Shown here: one piece after another, positions 29,886-41,906 of the stretch
Layout: every line of letters begins with the position of its first letter
Position numbering within the stretch: position 1 is the stretch's first letter
Assembly: GCA_026122225.1 (NCBI GenBank)
Contig: JANEZZ010002240.1
Location: 186,001 to 250,000 of the forward strand
Direction of reading: 5' to 3'
DNA length: 64,000 bases
Source of the DNA: Heloderma charlesbogerti
Lineage: Eukaryota > Chordata > Lepidosauria > Squamata > Helodermatidae
Notes under the pieces: generated by a model
Seen by the model: only the letters and a program-made list of their open reading frames with translations
What the model was told of the DNA's origin: nothing
Database searches by the model: none
Made by a program: the position numbers and the translations under genes

Positions 29886-31555
29886 ACCCAAATCACACCC
29901 ACTGGCCATACTCCAGACCTCTATGTATTGATTGGGTCTCTAAATATGTAAGTAAGTAAATAATGGTTTCATAGTAGGAGGGGAAAAAAGGAAGTGGGAT
30001 GATTAGGCCAAACTCAATAAAGTCTCCCTGAAAAGAAGTGGGATAGCTACAGGTCTGCCGGAAAAGATGTGAGATGGCTTCTGACACCATGCCATCCCAG
30101 TTGGAGCACCAGTTCCCACTGACAGTTCCTACTTTGACTGGAAAAATCTCAAACTCTGGAGCCAGGAAGGCTGCCAAAGGCCTAATTTGTTGCGGGCCAT
30201 TTTGCAGCATTTGTTCATTTTGCGGGCCATTTGTAGCATTTGTTCATTTTGTAGCAACTGCAACGGATTGCTGAGCAGGGAGAATTGCTTCTCGGGGAAT
30301 GGCTCTTCTCCTTTCCCCAGGCCTTGCTGTCCATCTCAAGTTACTCCTTTCGATACTCTGTTGAGGCTCCACAGATCATTTGACCCAAGGGCATGCTACT
30401 TTGTTATCTCTGTTTTCAGAGGCCTGGGTTGGTCTTGCTCGGGATAACGGGATTATGCTTCCACACTAACGCCTCATGAACTCTACGGGCATGGTGCGGT
30501 GTATGGTGGCTGGTGTGTGTGGGAGGTGATCTGCATTTTGATCCAATGCTCTCCATTGCGCTCAAAGCAAAGGAGTCATTGGCCAAGGGTCAAAGTGTTT
30601 ACTAAAGTAAAAACAGAGAGGGGAAATGTGCCCCAGCCAAGGCTGCAGTTTCACAAAAGCATGCCCGTACATTTCAAAAAGGGATCAGGTTACAGGGGAA
30701 GGTTTTTCTCTCCTCTGTAAAGATGATCTAGCCCAACATGGCATGAGGATTTCCCCAACCAGTGTCCTCCTTCCCCCGTCTCCTGCAATTGAATCCACTT
30801 GTGGTACATAAGGATATGGCTTGCTTATTGCTAGGTGCACGGGCATGTTTTCATCACATGAAACAATTCAGACATAACTGCTGGCAAAAGATGAGAGGCC
30901 TGGAGAAATGTATTATGGTTCAAAATACTAGGTGCTCATTATGGGATCTATGGCATCTGAAATGTTGCTTCAGTTCTCCCTGAACTGTGTTGAAGCTCAA
31001 GAATTTAATTGGTTGCAATCCTGTGGGCAGGTACAAGTTTCAGTAAGGAAAATAATTGTTATGAATGTAGCCCTTCCACTCTGCAAAACAGTTTTACAAT
31101 ATTATCTCGTATGTTCTCAGGATCAAAGATACGGTCTTTGGAAATGCAAAGAAGAACATCAAAGATCACTTTGCATGGTTCGAGAGCCAGTGATCGACAA
31201 TGGCTGTGTTCTCAGCACCTCCCAAGACATTGGACCACCTCTGATTTGGGGTGCTCCAGAATTCTGTCCCAGCAGAAAGAATCCTTTCTGAATCCTTACT
31301 TCCAAAGTGCTTCAGAACCTATGTGACCTAGGCTAGGAAATGCACTGGCTTTGAAAGGCCAACAGAAGCAGCCATAAAAATAATTTAACCCATGGTCATC
31401 TGATTATGGTCAACACTGTCTCTGTGCAAGTTTTCACAAATGACATTAAAACACCATTTTATTTTCCCAAACCATCTCTGATAGCACAGTCCTATGCATG
31501 TTTACTTTGGAGTCAGTTCACTGAGTTCAATGAGACTTCCTGGTAAGTCTGTAGA
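29886..31555. other. Mostly unassigned stretch
   Basis: A two- to three-unit tandem repeat with a period near 30 bases ('tgcgggccatttgtagcat') lies at 30187-30258. 31485-31550 resembles a short palindromic MITE ('cagtcctatgcatgtttact'). Two overlapping frames of 105-119 codons at 30932-31326 show no family motif. Confidence 0.35.
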
Positions 31556-31617
31556 GTGGGGGTGCAGAACCTCAGGCCTGGGGACCCAATCTGGCCCTCT
31601 GGGGTTCCCCATATGGC

Positions 31618-33095
31618 TCGCAGAAAAAAGGTAATATCCTAAACCACACAGAAAAAAGGCACCAAACAATATAGGTTATAGGAAACTGCCAAATCTAACA
31701 AACATTTTAAAACAAGGTTTTAATAAAATATTACAAACCAAGTTAAAAAGATCTACAAACAGTCCGCAAGCATTCCCTACTTACATACTATAATAATTGG
31801 TATCTATATCTGGTCTATTATCATCATCATATCCCACCTTTTTCCCAATACTGGGACTCAAGGCGGCTTTTTTACAACATTAAAACGTGTACAATTAAAA
31901 CCTATAAATAGAAGCATAAATAGAAGTATACAAATGTTAACAATATAATTAAATCATCAATAATATTAAAATTGTATAAAATATCAAAACATTAAAAGAC
32001 AACAAGAAATATGGTATCCATCCGTCATATTCTCACAGGTCCAGACTAGCTATCCCCAAAGGCCTGTCAGAACAAGAATGTTTTTACATGCCTGTGAAAG
32101 CCTGTCAAGGAGGGTGCCACTATCGCCTCCCTGGGAAGGGAGTTCCAGAGCCTTGGGGCAGCCACTGAGAAGGCCCTCTCCCACATTCCCACCAAACATG
32201 CCTGCGATGGTGGCGGGAGGGCGAGAATGCCTCCCCTGAAGATCTCAGGGCACGAGTAGGCTCACTGGGGAGAATACAGTCTTTCAGATAGCCTAGACCC
32301 GAGCCATGTAGGGCTTTATAGGATGACTAGCACTTTGAATTGTGCCTGGAAACAGACTGCGAGTCAGTGAAGCTGTTTTAGCAGGGGAGTGGTATGCTCC
32401 CTGTAGCCAGCCCCAGTCAGCAGTCTGGCAGCAGCTCTTTGAACCAGCTGAAGTTTCCGAACACTCTTCAGAGGCAGCCCCACGTAGAGGGTGTTACAGT
32501 AATCCAAATGGGATGTAACTAAGGCATGTGTTACTGTGGCCAAGTCAGCCTATAGAAATTTTACAATACCCCTGTCCCTCACAGAGTCCAAGCGGCATGG
32601 AGGAGTAGGACATAGTGTTAAAAATCTTCTTTCTTGGGATAGAACTAGAGCTAGATACAGTTCTGCTCAGTATATATTGATGGAAGAACTTTACCGTCTT
32701 GGGTACAGGAGGAAATGTTTAGGCTCCCTTATCCAGCAGATGCACATACATACAACTTGGTGAGAAGCCAACAATCTTACTAGTTTTAAAACTGTTGGCT
32801 TTATGCAGAATCTCTGCAATTCTGAGATATTATTTACAATTGGTGACTATACAGGCTGTAATTTGTGTTTATTTTCCCACTGGTGAAGATGGTTTAGGTA
32901 GAAACGTGTATGGGGCAGGGGTATTGTAAACTTTGTATAGCCCAGATATATGTAGATACCAATTATTATAGTATATATGTAGGGAATACCTGAGGACTGT
33001 TTGTAGATCTTTTTAAACTTGTTTGTAATATTTTATTAAAACCTTCTTTTTAATTGTTTATTAGAATTGACAGTTTCCTATAACCTATATTGTTT
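31618..33095 (+). mobile_element. Inverted-repeat retroelement, possibly Penelope-like
   Basis: Bounded by a perfect 15-bp target duplication. The left arm (31661-31812 plus 32550-32580) is the reverse complement of the right arm (32913-33098), about 185 bp each. A later LINE tail splits the left arm. Between the arms is about 330 bp with no legible protein domain. A degenerate hammerhead-like CTGGTGA ... GAAAC lies at 32879-32906. Penelope-like elements can carry inverted LTR-like repeats with hammerhead motifs, hence the suggestion. A foldback DNA element is less compatible with the 15-bp duplication. Confidence 0.5.
31813..32549 (-). mobile_element. LINE 3' region (family T-like), antisense, long
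   Basis: The reverse complement of 'atcccacctttttcccaata' (tail) is followed by the C-terminal remnant ('cactgagaaggccctctccc') and further into coding-derived sequence up to 'cagagtaatccaaatgggat'-like text near 32510. Confidence 0.55.
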
Positions 33096-33380
33096 GGTTC
33101 CCCATATGGCCACACACCCTCCCCCTGGCTCCAGGCCCTTTCCCCCAACTAATGGTTTGGTGGTTTCATGGCTGTTGTGCAGTTTTTTCCATATTCTAAA
33201 AGGATGAAATGCCTCTGCTAAAGTTTAGTTTTTGGCAGTAAGAGCTTTAATGTAAAATATGCTGGTATTTTTGATCCTGCCTTTTTGCCTTTGGTCCCAC
33301 CCATCACTGGAATGTGGCCCCCGAGAGCTTCTCTGAAATGGAATTTGGCTACCGACCTGAAAAAGGTACGGGACCCATAG

Positions 33381-33990
33381 TATACAGTTGCAGCCTTGAT
33401 ATTAATGCACAGTAGGCAGCCCAGTCATGAAGTAAGATGAGGTCTCCCTCTGTGGGGCAGGTTTTGGGTGACATTAAGGATGGCAAAGTATTATACAGAT
33501 CTGAAGAGTAAAGCACTATTGACCAGGGAATACTCTAGGGCAGCCCCCCACCGCTGGCTTCCCCTGAAATGAATGGCAGTGCTCTTGCTTATGAAGGGGA
33601 AGTCCCTACTTGATGGTGCCCCATATTAATTAGTGGAAACGGGGAGACACTATTTGGGTTTTCCACCATGGGCATTCAAATATCTTGGGCTGGCCTCTGG
33701 CTGTGGAAAGCAGAAGAGAGTCATTTTAAATCTGAAGTAGATTATACTCAATACAGTGGCTGTTTACTCAGCCTACCAATTTGGGAAATTCAAGTGCTGT
33801 TCTTGGTATCACCTGTATGTATGTATGTATGCATGCATGCATGTATGTATAAATAAATAAATGGAGGAGGAAGGACTAGAACCAATGAACTGTGGGGAAG
33901 TTGGAGAAATTACCTAATGATAATAACTATTCATCAGTGGAAAAGACTGCTTCACTGGGGGTATTAAAGCATTCATCCCCCTTTTCCCCA
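33381..33990. other. Unassigned stretch with a microsatellite
   Basis: Contains (GTAT)n/(GCAT)n/(AAAT)n at 33814-33863. Otherwise nothing recognised. Confidence 0.5.
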
Positions 33991-34132
33991 ACTGATCATT
34001 TGGTAGTTTCCTGGTATTTATGGACATCCATCTGTCTGGAATGCTTTAGGTGCATCCCTCCATTGCAGTTCCTGCACTGAGCAAGAGGTTGGAATAGATG
34101 ACCTCCCTGGTACCTTCCAACTCTAACAACAG
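33991..34132 (+). mobile_element. Diverged CR1 3' tail
   Basis: 'cctgcactgagcaagaggtt' and 'ccttccaactctaacaac' match the CR1 end consensus seen at 3900-3970. Confidence 0.6.
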
Positions 34133-34655
34133 AGGGGAGGGAAATGGAGGCTCCCAGGAGTAAACAGGGGAAGAATATGAGATTATTTCATTAAATGCCC
34201 TTATTCTGAATACCGATGATGCAAAATAGTACTTCCTTCATTTGTTTTTTTTTTAAATCCATCTATTTTTAGAACCAGATTGCCAACTGGAAATGCAAAA
34301 CGAATTTTAAAAAAGGATTCTCATGTCCTGCCCACAAGTGGGTCTCATGCCCTGACCTAAGGTAAGTCATAGCAGTGGCATCACTACCACTCTTTTTTGT
34401 TTGGGGTTTGTTTAAAGGGGTGGGGAGGGGGAGAGAGACCAGATACCAATGAGGACAAGGCCTCCTGTATCTTTGGGCTACAAGCCCACCTACACTAACC
34501 TGGGAACTGTTTTTGGTACCATCATTCCCTTTCCTGTGTAGTTGTTACAACAGCAGGATCTTTGTCTTCTGTTTCCTCTGCCCAGCACCCTAGAGAGCAA
34601 TGCAGGACGGTGGCCATGAACGCTTAAAAAATTAAAAGCGAGTCCTACACTGGAA
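34133..34655. other. Unassigned stretch
   Basis: No feature recognised. Confidence 0.3.
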
Positions 34656-34656
34656 A

Positions 34657-34876
34657 ACCAGTGTGGTGCAGTGGTTAGACTGTAGGACTGGGACTCGGGA
34701 AATCTGGGTTCTAGTCCCCATTTAGTGACTTTGGGTTAAGCACTGACTCTCAGCCTAACCTACCTCACAGGGTCGTTGTGAGGATAAAATGGAGAGGAGG
34801 AGAGCTATGTAAGCCACCTTGGGTTCCTTGGAGGAGGAAAAAAGACAGAGTATAAATGTAGTAATACATAAATAGA
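34657..34876 (+). mobile_element. tRNA-derived SINE (type S1)
   Basis: The head 'gtggtgcagtggttagac' and 'ggttctagtccc' provide A and B boxes. The end is 'gtataaatgtagtaataca'. Confidence 0.85.
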
Positions 34877-34899
34877 AACACTGCTTTCTCCCATATGAG

Positions 34900-35278
34900 C
34901 CTGCCTGGTTCTTAAGTTGTTCTGGAGAGGCCTTTCTTTCAAGACTCCCACTTTCAGAGGCATGTTTGGTGGTAACCTGAGAGCAGGCCTTTTTGGTGGC
35001 TGCTCCCAGGCTGTGGAACTCCCTCCCAAGGGAGGCTAGGTTTGCTCCCTCTCTGCTGTCCTTCCGCAGGCAGGAAAAGATCGCTTTATTCAAGAGGGCC
35101 TTTGGGCCTGTAAATGGGCCTTGGTGGTTGGGTGACTGTTTTTAGTTTGTAATTGCTATGTCTTTATTGTATTTTAATGTATTTTATTGTTTTAATCACT
35201 TTTAATTATGCCTGTAAGCCGCCTTGAGTGCCAGTTTTTGGTAGAAAGGCAGGGTACACATCAAATCAGTCAATAAAA
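34900..35278 (+). mobile_element. LINE 3' tail (family T)
   Basis: 'ctgtggaactccctcccaag' is the C-terminal remnant, and the end reads 'gccgccttgagtgccagttt'. Confidence 0.65.
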
Positions 35279-36201
35279 GAAAAGAAAATGCTGCAGGTTG
35301 TAGTCAGCGGACGACGGGCCTGGAGTCGGGAAAAGGCTGAAGACAATTGCTTTCATTAAAGACAAGTTAATAAATCCCCTGGGAAAATGGTGACAGGCTC
35401 CTGGATCTTCAGGGAAGATGAGAAGTGTGCCCGACTCAGTCCAATGAATTACTTATGGTACATTATTCTCTTGGCCCTGGTGCCCCACCCATCTCTGTGA
35501 ACTCGAATCCTGCTAAGTCAGCCTTGACACCGCATTCTGAGGGGAGTAGGCCTCAAGCACCACGTGACAAGCCTGTGATGCGGCTGCCTCATTCCTTTCA
35601 TTCAGTGAACGCCGGTCTGCCAGTCTCCCTTCAACCTGCGTGTGGCCTTCAGGCAAATTAAGATGGCAGCAATGCACCATTCCAGTCATGTAATCCTGTT
35701 AGCACAAAGTGATTCTCAATAGCTCTTGACGGTGCATAGCAGGCCTGGCTTGATGAATTAAAACACACACAAAACAATCCTGTTTTTATATACATATCAG
35801 TGCTTCTTGACATGCTATTAAATTGTTTTAATAGCTTGCACTTATGGAGGCATGTATCTTTGCAGTTAAAAATCCAATACCTTGTAAAGTGCTCTCTATA
35901 CACAAAATATTGGGAGAGCTATAATCACAAGAGTTTACCCAATATAGCAAAATAATAATAATAATAATAATAATTGTGTGTCTGCTAGAAATGCTCCATG
36001 GATCTCTTTGCCAAGTGCAATGGAACACTGCCCAGCACAGGTTGTACCTAAAAACACCCTGTAACCCCTTCCTGAACCACACAGAAGAGGTGCTTGAAGC
36101 ACTGAAGTGACTGATTTTTTTTTTAGCCTGCTACCTATATGAATTTTATAACCAACTTTTCCTTACTCATTGCTGTATTATAGTTATATCCTACTCTTCT
36201 C
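35279..36201. other. Unassigned stretch with (AAT)n
   Basis: An (AAT)n tract lies at 35950-35973. No transposon or gene recognised. 35640-36060 looks single-copy. Confidence 0.4.
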
Positions 36202-36808
36202 TAGGGATGGATAAATCAGTCTGTTTCACTTTCTTCCACATTCAAACATTTAAAATCCCAAGCTCTTACCATCTCCAATATGAAGAAATTTGCAAAATTT
36301 GGAAAGTTCTTGTCATTTCATTTCATTTATTATATTTCTATACCACCCCATAGCTGATGCTCTCTGGGCAGTGCACAGAAATTAAAAACCATTAAAATAC
36401 ATTATATAAAATATAAAACCCATTCACATAATGACATAAAACAAAACACACACAAACAAAAACAAACCAAACAAAATCCGCACCCAGTGGCCCTGGCCAA
36501 ATTCGATAGGCAAAGCTGTTCCTCTCAGGGAAAGGACCATGTTGTAGACCTGCCTGAAATATAAGTGTTAAAGATAAGGAGCCTCTCAGAAAAAAGAAGT
36601 GGCAGCCCTAATTCAGTAGCACCAACAGACTCTTAAAAGCAAAGCACTCCAAGCCCTCTTCTTGGATGGGTCTGTCCATTTCACTTTGTCCCACATTGAA
36701 GTGTTTTAAATCACCAATTCTTTCTGCTCTGTTTATGGAGAGATTTGTGAATTCCGGGAACCTCTTATCAAAAAACAAACCAAATGAAATTCTTAACATC
36801 CCAATCCT
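36202..36808 (+). mobile_element. Two related TAGGGATG hAT-like fragments around an antisense LINE tail
   Basis: 36202 (TAGGGATGGATAAATC) and 36663 (TGGATGGGTCTGTCC) begin similar AT-rich elements ('ctgtttcactttcttccaca', 'catttcactttgtcccacat'). The second closes with 'attcttaacatccca' at about 36806. Between them, 36306-36600 is an antisense family-T tail ('ctgatgctctctgggcagtg'). Confidence 0.5.
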
Positions 36809-37635
36809 TCTCCCATTGAGCCCCAGGCACCATATATTGGAATTATTCATTTTATTCTCCATGCCATGTGGGTGGATATAGGGTGTGTCCTGGTTTAATG
36901 CCAATACTCGGTCTAAGTGCTGGTAAAGGGACTGGACTCATGCTTAACTATCAGCAGAATTCTGCATGGATTGTCTCAATCTACATTCTTGGCACACTGA
37001 TTTGGTTGTATGAAGAGGACCAGAGAAAACAAGATGGAGACCTGCAAACTATATTGTGCTGTGTCAGTTGATGACCAGGTATATACACTGTTTTGTTTGG
37101 CTATTTGTAGCCACAATGGCAGTCCTGATGAAAACCAAGCTGCTGTGTTGCTAACATTTAATCCACAAAAATAGTTTATATGAAGGAACCCTTAAACTTG
37201 ATCCTTATCTGGGTGACAAATGAAGCAAATGAAGCATTTTCCTCTAGTGAATACTTTTGTTTATTCTCCATAACCATGTTTAGAAAAGCAATATGCATAT
37301 CCATCACATCCATTCGAATGGAACTTTCACCCATAAGGGCTTGTCTTGGTTTTCAGATGGAGAATGTGCCAATGAAATGAACAGGAGCATTAAAATGTTT
37401 ATTTTTTAATGCATATAGCTCATGAAGACAGACCTGCTCCCTGTAACTAACAGCAGCCCTGAAATGATGGTACTAAGATCTCATCTTCCTATCTTTCATG
37501 ATAATTTCATGTCTAGGTGAGCTTCTCTTCCACTTCTTGTTTATAACCCATTTCAGTGTCTCTTCTGACAAAGGTGTCATCACACATGGCACATGTGAAA
37601 ATGTAATTTCTGTATTCTGCAGTGGTTATAGTGAA
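36809..37635. other. Unassigned stretch
   Basis: No feature recognised. Confidence 0.3.
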
Positions 37636-37931
37636 AGCTACTGTGGCATAGTGGCTGTGAACAATGAAATCTCTAATTCAGATTTCACCTCCTCTATGAA
37701 CTCACTAGATGGCTGCAGGCATGCCATTATTCTATTGGGTTCAGTCCCCTGATGGCCATATGAGGATATTACTAATCTACCTTACAGGGTGCTTGTAAAA
37801 ATCAGTAAAGCTTGCTTAGCACTCTAAGACATTAAAGGATAGGGACCATAGTTCAGTTGTAGAGCACATGCATTGTATGCAAAAGATCCCATACTCAACA
37901 TCTGAGAGTCAGTGTGGTATAATGGTTAAAG
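37636..37931 (+). mobile_element. Diverged tRNA-derived SINE remnants
   Basis: 37640-37795 has 'ctgtggcatagtggctgtg' and 'taccttacagggtgcttgt', like S1. 37840-37907 has a tRNA-Ala-like head, 'agttcagttgtagagcac'. 37908-37931 starts another S1 head, 'agtgtggtataatggttaaa'. Confidence 0.5.
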
Positions 37932-38154
37932 CAGGGGTGCACAACCTGTACCCCAAGGCCTTTACTGCAGCCCCTGAAGGGTGCCCTATTCCCCTGCCAC
38001 TGCTGAAATCTCCCTGTTGATTTCCTTGCCACTTGTACTCTTTACCCCTCTCTCCAGAGATATTCATACAGATTGCTCTTTCCCCACTGCTGTTAGCAGG
38101 GGGCAAAGAACAACTTGTATCAGGATTGCTTGTGTGTGTGTGTGTACAAGTGCG

Positions 38155-38207
<53 letters not shown>

Positions 38208-38303
38208 ATGTGTGTGTGTGTGTGTATCCGTACATGTATGGCCTCCAACCTCCAAGCCAGCATGACATGCAGCCTTCAGGACTGAAAAGGCTGTGCATCC
38301 CTG
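37932..38303 (+). mobile_element. hAT element with an internal microsatellite
   Basis: Ends CAGGGGTGCACAACCTG and the inverse of CAGGGATGCACAGCC. Flanks ggttaaag and gtttagag match at 6/8. A compound (TG)n(TA)n(TG)n occupies 38128-38226. Confidence 0.7.
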
Positions 38304-38878
38304 GTTTAGAGGGAAGCCTCAAACCTGGAACCAACACCAACAAATGGCATTTCCCAGTTATCCAATAGTTTTACCCCAAGCAACAGTGAACTGGTTATTG
38401 TGATTATTAGCAGAAAGAGCTGCTTTCTTTTTTCTTCTTTTCTTTTTGGCTGAAAACAATTAGCTCATGTTCATGACCTGTTTCATACTTAATTGTGACA
38501 TGTATGGTGCTATAACAATTCTGCCCTGTTTTGAACACCCAATCAGCACCTGGACTGTTGAGCACGCAATAATTAAGACGGGCTTCATTAAAATGGCTCA
38601 TACTCCAAAACATGTATAGCTGATACAGGACAAGATGATCAGAGCATCTTTCAAGTGTTCTTCATCGAAGAGTATTTCTTCCCTCTTGCAATGTTATGGG
38701 ATGGTGTTCTATATTAGTTCAGAGAGACATGTATAAGATACATTGTCAGGAGCTGTGGGGGTTGTTGATGCTTTATCTGCTTTGCATCGATATCTGGATT
38801 TTTACTGATTGTATTTTGTCTGCAGCATGCCTAAGACTGCACTGTTAATGACTGAATAAATAAGTGGACAGGACATGC
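38304..38878. other. Unassigned stretch
   Basis: No feature recognised. Confidence 0.3.
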
Positions 38879-39030
38879 ATTCCACTGGAAAGGTCCCGAA
38901 TTCAATCCCTGGCATCTCTAGGGAAGGCTGGAAAAGACCCGTCTGAAATCCTGGAGAGCTGCTGCTAGTCTGTATGGGTAATACTGAGTTAGACAGACCA
39001 ATAGTCTGACTCAAGATAAGGCAGCTTGGA
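38879..39030 (+). mobile_element. tRNA-Ala-like SINE (type S2), 5'-truncated
   Basis: 'attcaatccctggcatctct' (B-box region), 'gagagctgctgctagtctg' and 'aagataaggcagcttgg' identify the body. Confidence 0.75.
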
Positions 39031-39124
39031 TAATACAATTGCACTGCCAAAAACCTGTGGGTCCCCATGGAGAGACAGTTGTAGATTAAACATCTTGTTG
39101 AGACCCTTCTATACACCCAATGTA

Positions 39125-39228
39125 TTGGGACTACTATGGAGAATGCTAACAGTGAGTTTTTGTAAACTGCCAAGAGAGCTTCGGCTATTGGGCAGTATAG
39201 AAATGAAACAACAACAAAAACAACAACA
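39125..39228 (+). mobile_element. LINE 3' tail (family T)
   Basis: Ends 'aagagagcttcggctattgg', followed by (CAA)n. Confidence 0.65.
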
Positions 39229-39374
39229 ACACAAGAATAACATGCAAGCAGCTGTATGTGTATGTCTACTCCCCCTCCCCAAAAGCAGCAATACATAGCA
39301 TAATACCCACTTTATTAGGATGAGCCATAGAGCTGGCAAAAGGCAGTGTAGTGGTTAGAACATAAGAACATAAA

Positions 39375-40888
39375 AAGAATCATAGAATCATAGAATAGTA
39401 GGTATGGAAGGGGTCTACAAGGCCATTGAGCCCAACCCCCTGCCCAATGCAGGAATCAAAGTCAGAGCATCCCTGACAGATGGCTGTCCAGCCTCGTCTT
39501 GAATGCCTCCAGTGTGGGACAGCCCACCACCTCCCTAGGGAATTGGTTCCATTGTCGTATTTGCTCTAACAGTCAGGAAGTTTTTCCTGATGTTCAGCCG
39601 GAATCTGGCTTCCTGTAACTTGAGCCCATGATTCCGTGTCCTCCACTCCGGGATGATCAAGAAGAGATCCCGGCCTTTCTCTCTGTGACAACATTTCAAG
39701 TACTTGAAGAGCGCTATCATATCTCCCCTCAGTCTTCTCTTCTCAAGGCTAAACATGCCCAGTTCTTTCAGTCTCTCTTCATAGGGCTTTGTTTCCAGTC
39801 CCCTGATCATCTTTGTTGCCCTCTTCTGAACCCTCTCCAGTTTGTCTGCATCCTTCTTAAAATGTGGTGCCCAGAACTGGACGCAGTACTCCAGATGAGG
39901 CCTAACCCATGCTGAGTACAGGGGAACTAGTACTTCCTGGGATTTGGAAGCTATGCTTCTATTAATGCAGCCCAAAAGAGCATTTGCCTTTTTTGCAGCC
40001 ACATCACATTGTTGGCTCATATTCAGGTTGTGGTCTACAACAATTCCAAGATCCTTCTCGCTTGTAGTGTTGTTGAGCCAAGTATCCCCCATCTTGTGAC
40101 TGTGCATTTGGTTTCCTTTTGCTAGGTGCAGAACTTGGCATTTATCCCTATTAAATGTCATTCTGTTGTTTTCTGCCCAGCAATCCAGTCTATCAAGATC
40201 ACTTTGAATTTTGTTTCTGTCTTCCAAAGTATTAGCTATCCCGCCCAGTTTTGTGTCATCTGCATATCTGATCAGCATTCTCTGCACCTCCTCCTCCTCC
40301 TCCAAGTCATTAATAAAAATGTTGAAGAGCACTGGGGCCAGGACTGAGCCCTGTGGTACTCCGCTCGTTACCTCTCCCCAGTTTGAGAAGATCCCATTGA
40401 TAAGCACTCTTTGAGTCTGATTCTGTAGCCAACTGTGGATCCACTGGATCGTTGTTTCATCTAGCCCACTTTGAGCTAGTTTGCTCATCAGAATATCATG
40501 GGGCACTTTGTCAAAAGCTTTGCTGAAGTCGAGGTATATTATGTCTACAGCATTCCCACGGTCCACACGGGAGGTTACTTGATCAAAAAATGAGATCAGA
40601 TTCATCTGGCAGGATTTGTTCTTGACAAATCCATGTTGGCTTTGAGTAATCACTGCATTGTTTTCAAGGTGCTTCCAGATGGATTGCTTTATCATCTGCT
40701 GCAGAATTTTCCCAGGGATTGATGTCAGACTGACTGGTCTGTAGTTCCCAGGTTCCTCCTTTGTACCCCTTTTGAAGATAGGGACCACATTAGCCCTCCT
40801 CCAGTCATCTGGCACTTCACCTGTCCCCCATGATTGCTCAAAGAGAATAGACAGTGGTTCTGAGAGTTCTTCTGCCAGTTCCTTTATT
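39375..40888 (-). CDS. CR1 LINE, 5'-truncated, with a long open reverse-transcriptase frame
   Basis: A minus-strand frame of 461 codons (39535-40920) stays open. About 450 of those codons lie in the CR1, and the first few come from flanking LINE sequence. In order: the RT N-terminal region (EEPGNYRPVSLTSIPGK), the fingers (QHGFVKNKSCQ), the palm ([35 protein letters not shown]), the thumb and C-terminal region ([19 protein letters not shown]), ending after a frameshift near the extreme C-terminus. The 3' tail is short ATGATTCT-like repeats at 39375-39400. The endonuclease is missing, so the copy could not mobilise itself. The intact frame suggests recent insertion. Confidence 0.85.
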
Positions 40889-41143
40889 AAGAGCCCTGCT
40901 GGATCAGACCAAGGATCCATCTAGTCCAACATTCTGTTCACACAGTGGCCAAGCAGGACATGAGTGCAACAGCATCCTCCCATCCATGTTCCCCAGCAAC
41001 TGATGTACATAGGCATACTGCTTCTGATACTGGAGGTAGCATATAGCCATCAGGACTAGTAGCCATTGATAGCCTTTTCCTCCAAGAATCTGTCTAACTG
41101 CCTTTTACAGCCATCCATATTTAAGGATGGACGAAGGTCCCTT

Positions 41144-41345
41144 ACCTGGACCCACAGCTTGCTTCGCAGTGGGGGGGAGGCGCTTCGGTTCTCCCCCCGA
41201 GGTTCTTGGCGGGGGGGAGGCATCCCATTCCTCCCGGACGAAATTCAGGCCAGGGGGGAGGCACCCCATCCCTCGCCGCCAAAATTCAGGCCGGGGGGGA
41301 GGCACCCCATCCCTCGCCGCCAAAATTCAGGCCGGGGGGGAGCGC
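41144..41345 (-). repeat. G-rich tandem repeat and stop-poor frame, left end of copy D
   Basis: Three units of about 41 bases ending 'aattcaggccgggg'. The minus-strand frame (MAARDGVPPPRPEFWRRGMG and on) is open up to the outward donor-like GTAAGG, as in copy B. Confidence 0.6.
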
Positions 41346-41398
41346 CCCGACTCCCCGGCCATGAAATAAAAAAAGTAAAATAAAATTAAAAAAAACAC

Positions 41399-41879
41399 GT
41401 GATAGGCGACGTAACGATTTACGTCGCCTATCACAGCTAGATTTTCAAAGTCAGCTGTGATAGGCTACATAAATCTTTATGTAGCCTATCACGGGTGACT
41501 TTGAAAAAGAAAAAAAAAAGCGCATACGCAAATGGCGGCGCCCATGGGCGCCGCCATTTGCATTCCTTGTTTGGGCAGGGGTAGTCTACGTAAAGATTTA
41601 CATAGACTACGGCAAAAATAAGGGCAACGCAAATAGCAACGCAAATCTTTACGTAGGGCAACGCAAATAAGGGCAACGCAAATCTTTACGTAGACTACCC
41701 GTGCCCAAATAAGGAATGCAAATGGCGGCGCCCATGGGTGCCGCCATTTGCGTACGTGCTGTGTTTTTTTTTTGTCAAAGTCACCCGTGATAGGCTACGT
41801 AAAGATTTACGTAGCCTATCATGGCTGACTTTGAAAATCTAGCCATGATAGGCGACGTAAATTGTTACGTAGCCTATCA
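41399..41879. repeat. Nested palindromic core of copy D
   Basis: Palindromes lie at 41399-41434 (16-bp arms, 4-nt loop), 41457-41492 (17-bp arms), 41528-41561 (34 nt, fully self-complementary), 41581-41610, about 41718-41752, 41788-41821 and 41846-41879. Mirrored positions sum to about 83278-83280, giving one axis near 41639. The centre (41611-41700) is rearranged, with repeated 'gggcaacgcaaat' units instead of the single hairpin of copy B. Confidence 0.9.
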
Positions 41880-41906
41880 CATTTTTTTTTTTAACTTTAC
41901 TTTGTA

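Larger units (their letters stand above)
31556..33380 (+). mobile_element. hAT (Charlie-like) element split by an inverted-repeat retroelement
   Basis: The left end 'gggggtgcagaacctcaggc' and the right end 'gaaaaaggtacgggacccat' are typical of hAT elements with CAGGGGTGC ends. The two halves join seamlessly at the 15-bp repeat ggttccccatatggc (31603-31617 and 33096-33110). The outer termini are eroded. Confidence 0.6.

Noticed and set aside
30932..31326. Two overlapping 105-119 codon frames as a gene
   Set aside because: Different frames of the same DNA, no domain or splice context, ordinary length for chance.
32879..32906. Active hammerhead ribozyme
   Set aside because: CTGGTGA replaces the invariant CTGATGA and stem II is not formed. 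At most a relic.
37981..38368. Frames rich in Tyr-Ile and Cys-Val repeats
   Set aside because: They are translations of the (TA)n and (TG)n microsatellite inside a hAT element.
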